Source of the DNA: Diphasiastrum complanatum
Taxonomy: Eukaryota; Streptophyta; Lycopodiopsida; Lycopodiales; Lycopodiaceae
DNA: 64,000 bases
Direction: 5' to 3'
Assembly: GCA_029204225.1 (NCBI GenBank)
Contig: CM055102.1
Span: forward strand, 39,507,014-39,571,013
Shown: piece after piece, positions 51,011-62,985 of the stretch
How the letters are laid out: each line of letters starts with the position of its first letter
How positions within the stretch are numbered: the stretch's first letter is position 1
Notes under the pieces: model-generated
The model's input: the letters and a program-made list of their open reading frames with translations, nothing else
What the model was told of the DNA's origin: nothing
Database searches by the model: none
Translations under genes and position numbers: made by a program

Positions 51011-54000
51011 AGATATGGACATCACTGATTCTTTTTGTGAGAAATTGTCAAAATTTTGCTACCACATGGCACATGAGGTGGCAGGGGCCCTTTTCCAGGG
51101 GAGAACTCAAGACCATTCCATAGACTTAAGGATGTTGCTATGTCATATTGAGTTGCCGTGGGGCAACTTTAAAGAAATGGACCAATAACAAGACAAGGAT
51201 TCAAATATGCAAATCATGTCCTAGTGTCCAAATTTTGGCTTACCATGCAAGTGTAAAATATGGGTGGTCCTTTTCATGTTATCTCACTTTCCACGGGAGA
51301 AAAGTGGGCGGTAAGAGACATTGGTCACACAACCCTCGTTTCCACTAATCTCAAACTAGTTAAATTGAAGCTTGGAAGAATGGAGAATCAAGAAGGTGTC
51401 ACATGTAATAAGAAACATATGGCTAGTTGGTGACATTGATAAGAGCGGCTTCCTTTTATGCATCCATGAGCGTGCAACAAAGGTTTGCTTCATGGACTCA
51501 AAGACATCTTACATGTCATTTGCAACATCAAAATTTGGGATTGAGTCTCAAACTTTTTTGTTTTGTCTTTTTGCAAATCATAGGTTAAAGAACATTCCAT
51601 CAAAAAAACACCTTTTGAGATGGGTAGGAGTGGTAGCATAATCAGTACGATGTGGACCTTAAAGAGATGGATATGGGTTTTTTTTAATTTTGGGTGTCAC
51701 CAAAGCTTCACTTTGCAATTTGTAGGTTCGCATACCTAGAAACATCGTGTTGTTCATATGTGATCATTTACTTCACAAAGTAAGAGATGACTCTAAGCTC
51801 TTGAGTTGTGGTCACTACTAGAGCTGCAATTTTATTTAGGCTTGTAAAAAGCCATACATCCTATTACTTTGTCCACCACAAATGAGAACCATTTATCACA
51901 TGAGATGTCCAAAAAGTGATCACAAGCCATTTTGCAATAGAAAGGGCTTTGCATAAAGTGCTCACAAGCCATAAATGGCCTGCAAAAAAACCGATTCTGA
52001 ATTAACATCTTGAGTGTGAAAATATTTTCAAAATTGCCATATGTTTGTATCGCGATTGTAATCTCAATTCACTATTTTGCTCAAAATCGAGCATCCTGGC
52101 TTGTTGCCAGAATATATGTTGCTCAAAATGATCTGTGGTTACCTGTACATGTCGGTCTAAAGGAGGCCTGGTTGAGGAAGAAGTTAGTTTTAGTATAATT
52201 CAATAGCCAGGTGGGCTGTAGACCATATCTATGGGCTGTAGCCAGGTGGGCTGTAGACCATAATATCTATGGGAGCTCAATTGGCAGAAAAAATAAACTC
52301 AGGATCTTGTGTAGCAACCACTAGTGGTCTTCTGTCAGAGTCTTCAGTGTAAGGATTTGAACGCAATCAGCATGCCCACATAGTTGCGTGAAGGAGTAGA
52401 TAATTCTGATCATAATTCATATCAGCTGGTACCAGACTATTAGCGTGGACATCAGAAACAAAATCAGACGTGCAGCTCTCTAACGTCAGCATACATGCAG
52501 CATAGATCAGTTGGCAGCTTTCTGACGTCATGCATGCAGAAGTCTAGCATAGATCACTAGGCGTAAAAATATGTAAGGAAGGTAGCAATCACTCAACGTT
52601 TATCACAGAAGGTGTACTCCGGAAAGAGGTACAATGATCTCCTGATGGTCTCAGTGGCAGATACTAGATAGCCGTCAGCTGGCTCAGCGATTACTCTATC
52701 AGCTAAGAATTCTAGAGAAACCATTTACCAAATCAATCATGTTGTTTCTACTATAATTGTCAGGCTTTGAGAAGTTAGAACCTACTGTCAATAAAGATCG
52801 CTGTTGAAAGGAAAACAATAATGATAATAATAAAGTGCCCAGAAGTTTCCTGCAACTGCAATAGAATCTTCTTCGTCAAGGTCCATGCATTGCAATACAA
52901 GAGAAATTTGTCAAGGAAAACTTTCACAAGATCAATGCAATGAAAAGGTACTAGTATGATCAAAATTTCACAAGATCAATGCAATGAAAACTCCACTATA
53001 GGTACTAGTATGATCAACTTTGAGTTTGAAAACATGGTAAATCTTTTAGTGAGTAAGTTATGGTTATTCAATAACCATGGGGTCAGGGCCAACCCAAATG
53101 TGGCCTCACGCCAAAACTTGCCATGTATTCACACTGACTATATAATGAATATAAGTAAGCATCAAACACTCCTTTTTGAAATAAATAGATTATTGTAATA
53201 TCCGTCTTATCTTGCTTAAATCGTCTCACTTTCATTGTGTCTCTAGATTAATACTACTAAATCTTTGAGAACCCACAAAGTTCATGGGCCACGACATCTG
53301 TAACAAGTAGATAAGTGGATGAGGTCAAGTTTGGACTCATTCTAATTGGCTAAATTTGATACGTTGCATCTAGACCAATATTTCTAGGTTTTTAAGTTGC
53401 TGGACTTTTTTAAGAGTGTGTTTCAATCTTAGGTGTTGGCAAAAGTTCATCATATTGTGTTTAGATCTATTGTGATCAACAAATCAAGATTCTATGTGCT
53501 AGGATTTCCTAGAAAGAGAAAAAGGAGAGGCTAGATTGTTTCCATATCTTTGTGATTTCTTCTTGAGTTTCATGTGTTGATTTTTCAAGGAGTGCTAAGT
53601 GCATTGGAACAGGTTCAAAGAGAAGATCATATCAATGCAACATGGCAACCTCAAGTGGCTTCATGTTGGAAGGCAATGATAGGCTTTCATCAATCAAGAA
53701 CTTGTTCAAGTTGTTCTTAATGGCTTGTTGGTCATGCTAATCTTGTTCAAAGTTTTGCTATTTAAAATAATTTGCCAAGTATGGTGGATTTGCAAGAGAT
53801 CTTGGTGAATGAGGAGTTTAGGCTTCTATCAAGAGGAGGTGCATCTGGTACATCTCAAGATGGAGAGGAGGGCATGAGAAAGGCAAGTTCAAGGGCAAAG
53901 TCAAGTTATAATGTCTTCAATCCAAGAATCTTATTCTAAGCATGCCAATCACAAGCAACACAAGGGAACCTGATGGTGAACAAACCAACCCAACCTAACC

Positions 54001-54059
54001 TAGATCAAACGAATCTAGCCCCCAAGCTATGGATCAATCACAAAGAGGAATGAGGCATC
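51011..54059. other. unassigned 3 kb with short duplications
   Basis: No convincing gene. Short tandem duplications: GCCAGGTGGGCTGTAGACC twice (52206-52275), a ~60-bp unit with GCATAGATCA (about 52465-52560), and AAGATCAATGCAATGAAAA twice (52930-52990). A stretch near 53.6-53.95 kb reads like a degraded gag leader but is not assignable. Confidence 0.45.
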
Positions 54060-54410
54060 ACACCAGCAGCATCCTGCCACCGGTCATGCTATCAAGCATA
54101 CACTAGTGAGAGCCCAATAGATACCCTCCAAGGTCCATGCACCACTAGTAGTGCACTGTGACACCTCATTGGACACCTTTGCAGCCTCTTTGGGCCACGT
54201 CATCCAGTTTTCCAATGACTCACTAATAGACCCATACAAATCCATCATCAGGTGTTTAGGCCTACAGCCATTAATTATGACCATGTACACATAAGGGCCC
54301 CAATTCTCTTATAGTCACAATTAACTTACGGGTTGTTGGTCTATTGGTCCCTAGCGTGGACACGCTACTCGAGAACAGTCATGGGCATGACATTATTCCC
54401 CCCTTATTCA
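54060..54410 (-). mobile_element. Ty3/gypsy LTR with polypurine tract
   Basis: On the minus strand the LTR starts TGTCATGCCCATGACTG at 54392, preceded by the polypurine tract AAGGGGGGAATAA and the common gypsy context TTGAGGACAGAACTTGA. It marks a 3' LTR of a minus-strand element whose body is gone. About 90% similar to 45101-45410. Confidence 0.8.
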
Positions 54411-54486
54411 AGTTCTGTCCTCAAAACTTAAAACTGGGAAAGTTTCTCCTTAAGCTTCCTTCCTGCTCCTAGGAATCATCATCGTT

Positions 54487-55525
54487 TGTACACCCCTTCC
54501 ATCGAACCAGATGCTCGGTACTGAACTCGCAAAATTCCTAACAAGAGCTCTTGGTATGCTGTCACCATTCCTCAAGGAAGGTGCAGGCCTTAAGGCAAAA
54601 ACATACAAGTGTATCCTAAATGTGGATACATGCTTATTTTGGCAGTGCGAGTCCTAGATTGACTTTTATCTCAATTTACCATCAAAGATTACTAATGTAT
54701 GCGATGCAGATATCTCTAAGTGCTATAAAAACATACCTTTAGATGGCACTGATGGGCTGAAAACTATCATGAATAAATCCATTACATATGCGTTCAAACA
54801 TTTTAATAAGTTGTTTCTAAGTTTCAAATGGGAACAAGAAAGGGATGTCTTTATATGGTCATGGAATAATAAAAAATTGGAAGGGTGGTACACTATCGAT
54901 AAAAATCGCTCAACTACTTGGTGTAACTGGTACCTTGCGTTCTTTGAAGCTCAATTTATTAAAAGACTAGCCAAATAAGGTCTCGGAAAGGATATGAATG
55001 TTTTCTGTCACTTGTTTAGATATATTCATGACATTTGCTTCATAAATAATCCCATTATTGATGTGTTTATGGACAAAAATCAGATTAGAGTACCAAATAA
55101 CCCTTTCTGGATTTATCCTCTAAAGTTTCTTGAAATCGAAAAAAAAGTCTTGTGAAGCAAACACCACCAGTTTTTTCAACATTCTGATTACTTTTATCCT
55201 GGCACCGGTGTTTATCAGCTTTCAAAGTTTGATAAAAGAAGAGACTTAACTTTTCAATACTTACAGTACATACATCTGGCTTCCAATAGGCCAGTCTACA
55301 ACTCGTATAAAGTGATTATTTCCCAGGTTATTTCTGCTACGTATTGCTACAACGATCACAATACTTTTATGAAAGAGGTAGCTATCTTACTAGACGCTTT
55401 TCAGAAAAATGGTTTTATGAGGAAAAAGCTATGCCTTATCATTAACAAACTGCTTTTGACTAGTACTTTTCCTTGTTTGTCCTATGATCTACCACAGTGT
55501 ATTAAAGGTCAAATGGTGGGCAGTT
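54487..55525 (+). pseudogene. Penelope-like reverse transcriptase, copy 2
   Basis: LAKFLTRALGMLSPFLKEGA, NVDTCLFWQCES, DADISKCYKNIPLDG (motif A), then TTWCNWYLAFFEAQFIKRL. The motif B segment GIPMG is deleted between CNW and YLA. Motif C reads FRYIHDICFINNP with His in place of the first catalytic Asp. PNNPFWIYPLKFLEIE, DKRRDLTFQYLQYIHLASNR and a C-terminal thumb follow, ending GQMVGS. It complements copy 1, which retains motif B but lacks everything after. Stops near 54656, 54976 and 55155. Confidence 0.6.
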
Positions 55526-55587
55526 AGCTATCCCTTATGGGGAGCTAACTGCCCCCTAAGGGATTCATTATCTGCGGGTCAATTGGT

Positions 55588-55592
<5 letters not shown>
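55526..55592. repeat. short inverted repeat next to RT end
   Basis: GCAGTTAGCT/AGCTAACTGC separated by 13 bases (about 55519-55551), followed by CCCCTAAGGG. It sits between the RT stop and the CT tract. Confidence 0.5.

Positions 55593-55647
<55 letters not shown>
55593..55647. repeat. (CT)n microsatellite, ~55 bp
   Basis: Perfect CT run again ending at CATGGACTCTTC, the edge of the hairpin repeat. Confidence 0.98.
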
Positions 55648-55649
<2 letters not shown>

Positions 55650-58090
55650 GGACTCTTCTTTATCAAAAATTACTACCCTTGATCACGCTATAATCAAACA
55701 ATTATGATATGAGGGTCCTAAACTTTTTGCCAACACTTGTTTTGATACTTTTTTAAAAAGAATTTTCCCATCATTTTTGGTTGAAGGGGAGCTTCCATGA
55801 TACTTCCTACGAAACCACTATATGTAGTCTGTTCTCAAAGGAGTTTCTTCTACTTTACGGTGAGAAGAAGTTTGGAAGAGATGGCGCCCTCCCTGGCTTG
55901 AAGTTATCTGCTTTAAACTCTACGGTATGTGGTTTTGCTCGTATCATGTATTTGCATTCATCTCTTGTATACTTATGAATGTTATCAGATGTGGTTGATG
56001 ATAAATAGGAAGGTATGAATCCGCTGTCCAACGATGGATCAGTGAGGGTTCATATTACCGTTTTTGGCATGATTTTTACTCCATATTCTATCCGCTATCC
56101 AGCGACGGACCAGCGATAAAACTCACTCAGTAATGGAGAGTCTTCCTGAGGATGGATAGATTGTTGTCCAGCGATGGACCTGCAGCGATCTATCTAGAGC
56201 AAGATAGTCAAAATATTAATACTTATGGGTAGTTGTCCAGCGATGGACCAGTGATGAACCAAGATTTCCTTCTGCATACTTCAAAAAGCATGATAATGAT
56301 ACCTATACATCGTGTGTGATAGATTGAGGCAAGTGCTTCATTATGACCAGCGATGAAGCATTTCCTATCTCATAAATGGTTATATGAATTCAAACTCCAT
56401 ATCATAGATATGAATGGATGATAATGTGGTTTGTTAACTATAGTTTACAATATGCTTTACTATCCTTCAAAGAACAGCATGAATATGTGGTTGTTCCATA
56501 AGTAACTAAGGTTTACATACATACTCTAGAAACGAAGCTACTATAGTATCATACTATTATTAAAAGATACAACTCAGATGCTGGCACATGCTAATTATGA
56601 TTAGTATACCTCATGCTGTAACCAGTTTTCTTATTATACTTGTGATTGATTGCTTCTTCACAGAGAAGACTACTATGTGTAAGCACTAACAAATTAAAGT
56701 TGCACTCTTTGTAGCATCGAATATTACTACTATCTTCTTTTTCAATTAGGTTCGGTTCCGAACCATAAAGCGATAAGCGTTTGCACAGGTATGCACATGA
56801 AACCAATCGCTTCCATGATACTTCCTACGAAACCACTATATGTAGTCTGTTCTCAAAGGAGTTTCTTCTACTTTACGGTGAGAAGAAGTTTGGAAGAGAT
56901 GGCGCCCTCCCTGGCTTGAAGTTATCTGCTTTAAACTCTACGGTATGTGGTTTTGCTCGTATCATGTATTTGCATTCATCTCTTGTATACTTATGAATGT
57001 TATCAGATGTGGTTGATGATAAATAGGAAGGTATGAATCCGCTGTCCAACGATGGATCAGTGAGGGTTCATATTACCGTTTTTGGCATGATTTTTACTCC
57101 ATATTCTATCCGCTATCCAGCGACGGACCAGCGATAAAACTCACTCAGTAATGGAGAGTCTTCCTGAGGATGGATAGATTGTTGTCCAGCGATGGACCTG
57201 CAGCGATCTATCTAGAGCAAGATAGTCAAAATATTAATACTTATGGGTAGTTGTCCAGCGATGGACCAGTGATGAACCAAGATTTCCTTCTGCATACTTC
57301 AAAAAGCATGATAATGATACCTATACATCGTGTGTGATAGATTGAGGCAAGTGCTTCATTATGACCAGCGATGAAGCATTTCCTATCTCATAAATGGTTA
57401 TATGAATTCAAACTCCATATCATAGATATGAATGGATGATAATGTGGTTTGTTAACTATAGTTTACAGTATGCTTTACTATCCTTCAAAGAACAGCATGA
57501 ATATGTGGTTGTTCCATAAGTAACTAAGGTTTACATACATACTCTAGAAACGAAGCTACTATAGTATCATACTATTATTAAAAGATACAACTCAGATGCT
57601 GGCACATGCTAATTATGATTAGTATACCTCATGCTGTAACCAGTTTTCTTATTATACTTGTGATTGATTGCTTCTTCACAGAGAAGACTACTATGTGTAA
57701 GCACTAACAAATTAAAGTTGCACTCTTTGTAGCATCGAATATTACTACTATCTTCTTTTTCAATTAGGTTCGGTTCCGAACCATAAAGCGATAAGCGTTT
57801 GCACAGGTATGCACATGAAACCAATCGCTTCAGATTTGTATAAGTTATGAATGATAGGCCCTCCTTAGAGTACTTATTATCGCTTTCGCAATGGCTAACA
57901 ATAACGGTATGAACGTTTTAAGACTAAACATGGCATCCTCACAAGAGACCACTGCTACAATCATCCGGGTAAGGGTTTTCCGAACAATTTTCAGATTTTG
58001 CAAACATCACCTATGCTCAAAAGGTAAGGTATCTCTTCACGGATATATTCCATTCTAGGTGACTAATAAAGATCCTAAACACAGAATTTA
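55648..58090 (+). repeat. hairpin repeat, copies C and D (tandem)
   Basis: Homologous to 25321-26690 and, inverted, to 14354-15283. Bases 55791-56808 and 56809-57826 are a 1018-bp direct duplication; I found one difference (AATATGC/AGTATGC). The junction uses the shared pentamer GCTTC. Stem-loops GTCCA-GCGA-TGGAC lie at 56166, 56235, 57184 and 57253. It adjoins the Penelope-like RT across the CT tract, so it might be that element's 3' part; other copies have no RT beside them. Confidence 0.8.
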
Positions 58091-59519
58091 GTTACAGATC
58101 AGGAGTTATCTATAGAGATATGCTATGTAGTGAATCTTTGTGGGATCATTAAACCTTTTGTACAAACTTTTAATCCTGTGGATCTACAAAGTATTCCATG
58201 AACCTTAGTTATTCGCATGCATAAACTAGTTGTTGGTACATAGGCATATTCATGAGAATTGTGTTTGAAACAATTTCTCGATAGGTTATAGTAATTTCTT
58301 ATTGAGAATTGCTTATTGACCTAGAAGTGATTTAGAATCAGATTAAATGTGGCATTTTGGTACCACACCTAGACATTTAAGATATTTTCTAAATCTGATA
58401 CATCTAACCAAGTTAGAAAGCGTTACTTCTGAGTTAGTTGTGGAAAATCAACAATATAATCTTACTTATAGATATTATTGTTGAAATGTATTGCTTATAA
58501 GTCACAACATTTATGAGTCATTTTGGATTCGTTTACAGATGTGTGTGCATAGAATACACGAGAACTTTTTGGCCTTATATTTTTCCATTTGGAATTGATG
58601 AAATGCTATCTCAGAAGACTCAGAAGAGTTGGATAATTGGGGGTTGCCAAAAGTTAGAACTTCATGTAATGAGGTTCCAATAAATCTTAAGTCATTCTAG
58701 ATTAGAACTTAAGAGGAAAATCTAGAGGTATTCTAGATTAGGACCCTAACTTTGGAATGACAATTTGTGCCATGTCTAAAGTAAGGGCGTTCTTGGAATT
58801 ACAATCCTTTTATAGACACCGTATGTAAGTTGGGACAGTCTGGAACTTTCCAAATGGAAAGGACTTTTAGGAACAACTTATGTGTCTTTTAAGAATTGTA
58901 ATGCACTCTAATGATTGGTATGGTCTTGGTAATATGGAGGGTTGGGATTGGTAAATCATAACTTGGATTCTGAGAAATACCTAATCCATAGGAGAGGATA
59001 ATATTCATACCTCGGATGAATAAACAGGTTAGTGAAATTTTGGTACGACTGATCACCTTACCAAATCGACTATGTTTATTCGGGTATTGACCAAGTAGTT
59101 ATAGAGTGTCTGTTTAGGCTTTGAGGTACCAAAGTGACATTATGAACATTCGCGATTCGAAGTTCACTTTTGGTCGGCCGTATTTGCTAAACTAGCGATG
59201 ACTCTAAGTTAAAAAGTTTTTCTGATCATTGGTTGTTGCCTATGTGAGGGTATCACATTCTTTTATTGAGTATAGGACAAGAATCCGATGAATTATGATT
59301 GACGAATCATAGTTCAGATTCTAGTTATACTTGATCGGTTAAAAGAAAGAATCATCAAAAGATCTAGTTAAAATATATATTCATATTTTCGTAGCAATCT
59401 CCTCGGAGAGGTAGTCACCTTGATGGAGATTGAGTTATAGTAAGCATTTGGCTATCGGTTATAACCCGTGCATACTTACGTATAATTTTAATCCTATATC
59501 ACCCATTGCGGTAGAGATT
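58091..59519. other. unassigned sequence before gypsy fragment
   Basis: AT-rich with stops in all frames. Possibly leader or LTR of the gypsy element whose integrase tail follows; no motif to prove it. Confidence 0.35.
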
Positions 59520-59840
59520 CAGGCGTTCAAGTTTCAAGAAGTAGCGGATTTCTTACATAATATGTGGGAAATGCTACGGATTGCACGTGAGAATGTCTAA
59601 TGTACCCAGGATGGGGGCCGACATTATGCAAGCTTGAAAAAATCACCGAGAGACTTCCAAGTGGGGGATTGGATATTTTTTGAGAATCTCGATGGATTCA
59701 AAGTGGAATGCATACCGACTTGCATTACTAATCATCCCCTAGATATAGAGGACTGTTTAAGATCTTGAAAAATGTCGGATTCTTAGCTTACCAATCAGAA
59801 CTCCCAAATGGATCTCATGTGCATCCCGTATTTCACGTAA
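59520..59840 (+). pseudogene. Ty3/gypsy integrase C-terminal fragment
   Basis: Frames read KFQEVADFLHNMWEMLRIAR, KSPRDFQVGDWIFFENLDGF and PRYRGLFKILKNVGFLAY...PNGSHVHPVFHVSRL. These are the standard end of gypsy integrase (ADxxRRxxxFxVGDxV, RFxGPFxIL, HPVFHVSxL, the GPY/F region). One frameshift and one stop. Truncated directly into a copia integrase at about 59.88 kb. Confidence 0.85.
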
Positions 59841-59879
59841 GTCGTCTCTGAAAGAGTCTATGTGAAGGAGAGCATAGGA

Positions 59880-61903
59880 CACGTGAATCATGCATCTATT
59901 TTGAACATGACCAAACAATCCATGGTCCTTGATCTCGACTATCCTTCTGGTAAGATCGATCTCCTTGTCTATCATAACTGCATTTTTGGAAAGTAGGCTA
60001 GGTTTCCATTTAGATCAAACCATATGCATGCAGCAAAAGATCTGTTAGATGTTGTTCATACAGATATATGTGGACCTATGCAAACTCCTTCATTGCTAGA
60101 TGCAAAGTACTTCATTACCTTTATTGACGAATTCTCCAGAAGAACAGTTGTTTATTTCATAAACAGAAATCAGAGGCTTTCATCAAATTCAGACAATTCA
60201 AAGAGCATGCTGAGAATCAAACTGGCAAATGAATCAAAGCACTGAGGTCAAATAACAGGGGAGAATACATCTCCAACAAATTCAAAGACTACTGCCTTAA
60301 CAATGACATTGAGCGACAATACATCACTTTCTATTCGCCTCAGTCAAATGGTGTTGCTGAGAGAAAGAACAGAACCTTAGTTGAATCGGCAAAGTATATC
60401 TTATCACATGATGCGACACTTCTGAAGTCCTTCTGGGCTAAAGTTGTTTCAACAACAACCTATATTCAGAACTAAAGGCCTCTCAGACAAAACACCATTC
60501 AAAGTTTGGACAAGTACCAAACTTTCTTTATCAAACATACAAGTTTTTGGATGTACTACTTTTGCGCAGATACCTCGTGATCTCAGGAAGAAGCTCGACT
60601 TCCAAAGTATCAAGTGTGTTTTCATCAACTACACTACTTCAGCCGCTGCATCAGATTTGGAAATACATCAAATAGATGTACATACAGCATATCTCAATGG
60701 AGTTATCGAAGAAGACATTTACATGGTGCAACCCGAAGGTTATATTATCGAGGGTAAGCACGATCATGTTTGTAAACTCCATAAGGCACTTTATGGCTTA
60801 AAGCAATTTGCTCGAGCATGGTTTCAAAGGATCAATGCTTTCCTCATTGATCATGACTATACACCTAGCTCTTCATATTCAAACATTTACTTCAAAGCAG
60901 TGCAGTAGTCTTTTATCATTATCACATTATATGTGGATGATACATTGCTTTTCAACAACAGTACCGATCTGATAAAAGAGGAGAAGACAATGTTATCTTC
61001 TGAAGGGCAAAGCTCATTTCTGCCTTGGTATACAAATCCACAAAGACTAAAAACAAAAGTTGATCTACATTACACACCAGAAGTACATCTACAACATTTT
61101 AGTTAGATATAATCTGATCAATTGCAAGTTAGCTCTCTCACCAATGGAACTAGGACTCAAATTGTCAAAGGACCAGTGTCTCCAAACAATTCATGAGAAG
61201 CAGTAGATGCGTGAGTATCCTTACCATTCCATTATAGGATCTCTTATTTACGCCATGATCTGTACCAGGCCAGACATAGCTTTTGCAGTCAGCTCTCTCA
61301 GTCAGTTTATGACTAATCCTGATATAACACATTGGAAGGCTCTTATCAGAGTCATGAGATATCTTCGAGCTACTATGGACTTTTGCATTTGCTATGGAGC
61401 AGCCGACAACGACAAACTCAATTTCCTCAGTGGTTACACAGATGCGAGTCGGGCAGAAGATGTAGACGCTCGTAAATCTACTTCCGGATTTACATTCTTC
61501 CTCAACAATGGTCCAATTTCCTGGAACAGTCGCAAGCAATCTTTGATAGCTCTATCTTCCACTGAATCAGAGTATATTGCAGTCTCTCAAGCTACAAAGG
61601 AAGCAATTCGGTCGAGGAACTTACTCTCAGATATCGGTCTGAATCAATATACTCCGACGACATTATTTTGTGATAATCAAAGTGTCAGCTTTATAAGCCA
61701 ACCCTAGATTGCATTCCAGGAGTAAGCACATTGAACTGAAGTATCATTTCGTTAGAAGCAAAGTTCTCAACGAAGAGGTCAGATTGCAATACTGTAGAAC
61801 GCAAGATATGACAATAGATGTTTTTACTAAAGCATTAAGTTTGGAGTCACATAGAAGATTTTGTGTAGAACTAAGCCATTCAAGGATTCAGATTAAGAGA
61901 GAA
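59880..61903 (+). pseudogene. copia element (integrase, RT, RNase H)
   Basis: Starts inside integrase (MTKQSMVLDLDYPSG, HTDICGPMQTPSLLDAKYF, NGVAERKNRTLVE). An internal deletion fuses CVFINYTTSA to ASDLEIHQIDVHTAYLNG, removing the linker and RT N-terminus. HKALYGLKQFARAW, LYVDDTLLFNN (YVDD), TRPDIAFAVSSLSQFM, RNase H SGYTDASRAED, STESEYIAVSQ, LFCDNQSV, then in a new frame RSKHIELKYHFVRSK and VFTKALSLESHRRF. The polypurine tract AAGAGAGAA (61895-61903) follows. Same family as 47.4-49.7 kb. Confidence 0.9.
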
Positions 61904-62985
61904 TGTTGGATTATTCTCTTTCTTACCAATCGTCTGATCGATTTTTAATCTTCATCCATTGTTTATCTAGTTCTGCGGATTTTCCCATGTGTTTACACAG
62001 TCTGCAGAATTACGAGTGTTTTTCACAATCTGCAGAATTACATAGAGTTTACAACAGTGTCGCATTTTTCGCCTGACAGAAATCTCGTGTAAAAATCAGT
62101 GTCGTCTTTTTTGCATTTTTCGCCTGTCAAGAATCTCGTGCAAATATGCAGAGTCGCATTTTTCGCTTTTTTCAAAGAGCCTCAAATGTTAAGGAAATGA
62201 CTCTGGCAAAGTTTGGAGCAACCCTAAATGAGATTTAAAGGCACCTTCGCCTTTTTCACCTTTTTGCAAAAAACCCGACAGTGTCACCCATGTGGCTGCT
62301 TTAGTTCATTTCTGCAGAGCTACAATTTTGGTTCATTTATGCAGACAGAACGTTCACGGCCAATTTCATCGCTTATCAGCAATCAATGACAAGGACCGGA
62401 TGGATGCCAGCGGTTCACCAGCCAACTGCCGATCGCAAGTGACGACCTAATTTCTTAGTATAAATAGTTGTTCATATTCATACATATTAATTCATCGAAA
62501 ATCATAATTATCAGAAGCATTTGAATAGTTAGCCCTCTCTCTCGAGCCTGCGAGCTTGAACACTCGAGCATTCTAGCTCACTTCTTAGAGTTGTTTTAGA
62601 GATTGTTATTGCGCTACTGCTCGTCAGCATTGCGCAATAATTCAGACTTTCATTTTCAGAGATCGCATAGAGTACACAGCTTCAATCCGCAACTTATTGT
62701 ACTCATTTACTTATGTTTCATTTTGAATCAATACTATTCTTTATTGCGTTCAGTTTCGTCTCAGAATATATGCGTTTCTGTATTTCTTTGAGACTAATTA
62801 TTTGTCTGATAATCTTCAATGCTTAATTGTTTAGCTACGTAATCACTATAGTATTGACGATTTCAAAGTTAGTTACTATAAGTTCAAACGTGATTTCTAT
62901 CACTATTGTCTTGTTTGAAATTGATAGGTGTAGTCATGCATTGAAAGATGAAGATAGTTTATTCCGCCATGCACGAAAGGTTTTC
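61904..62985 (+). mobile_element. 3' LTR of this copia
   Basis: Begins TGTTGGATTATTCTC immediately after the polypurine tract. Parts match 49.69-50.03 kb (GATAGGTGTAGTCATGCA, TTATTCCGC) and, inverted, bases 1-160. The outer end CCAACA is missing; the LTR runs straight into a minus-strand copia at about 62985, so it was truncated. Confidence 0.7.

Noticed and set aside
56000-56300. Hammerhead ribozyme in the hairpin repeat, as known in Penelope-like elements
   Set aside because: The core CTGATGA and GAAA elements in the needed order were not found; only simple stem-loops are visible.
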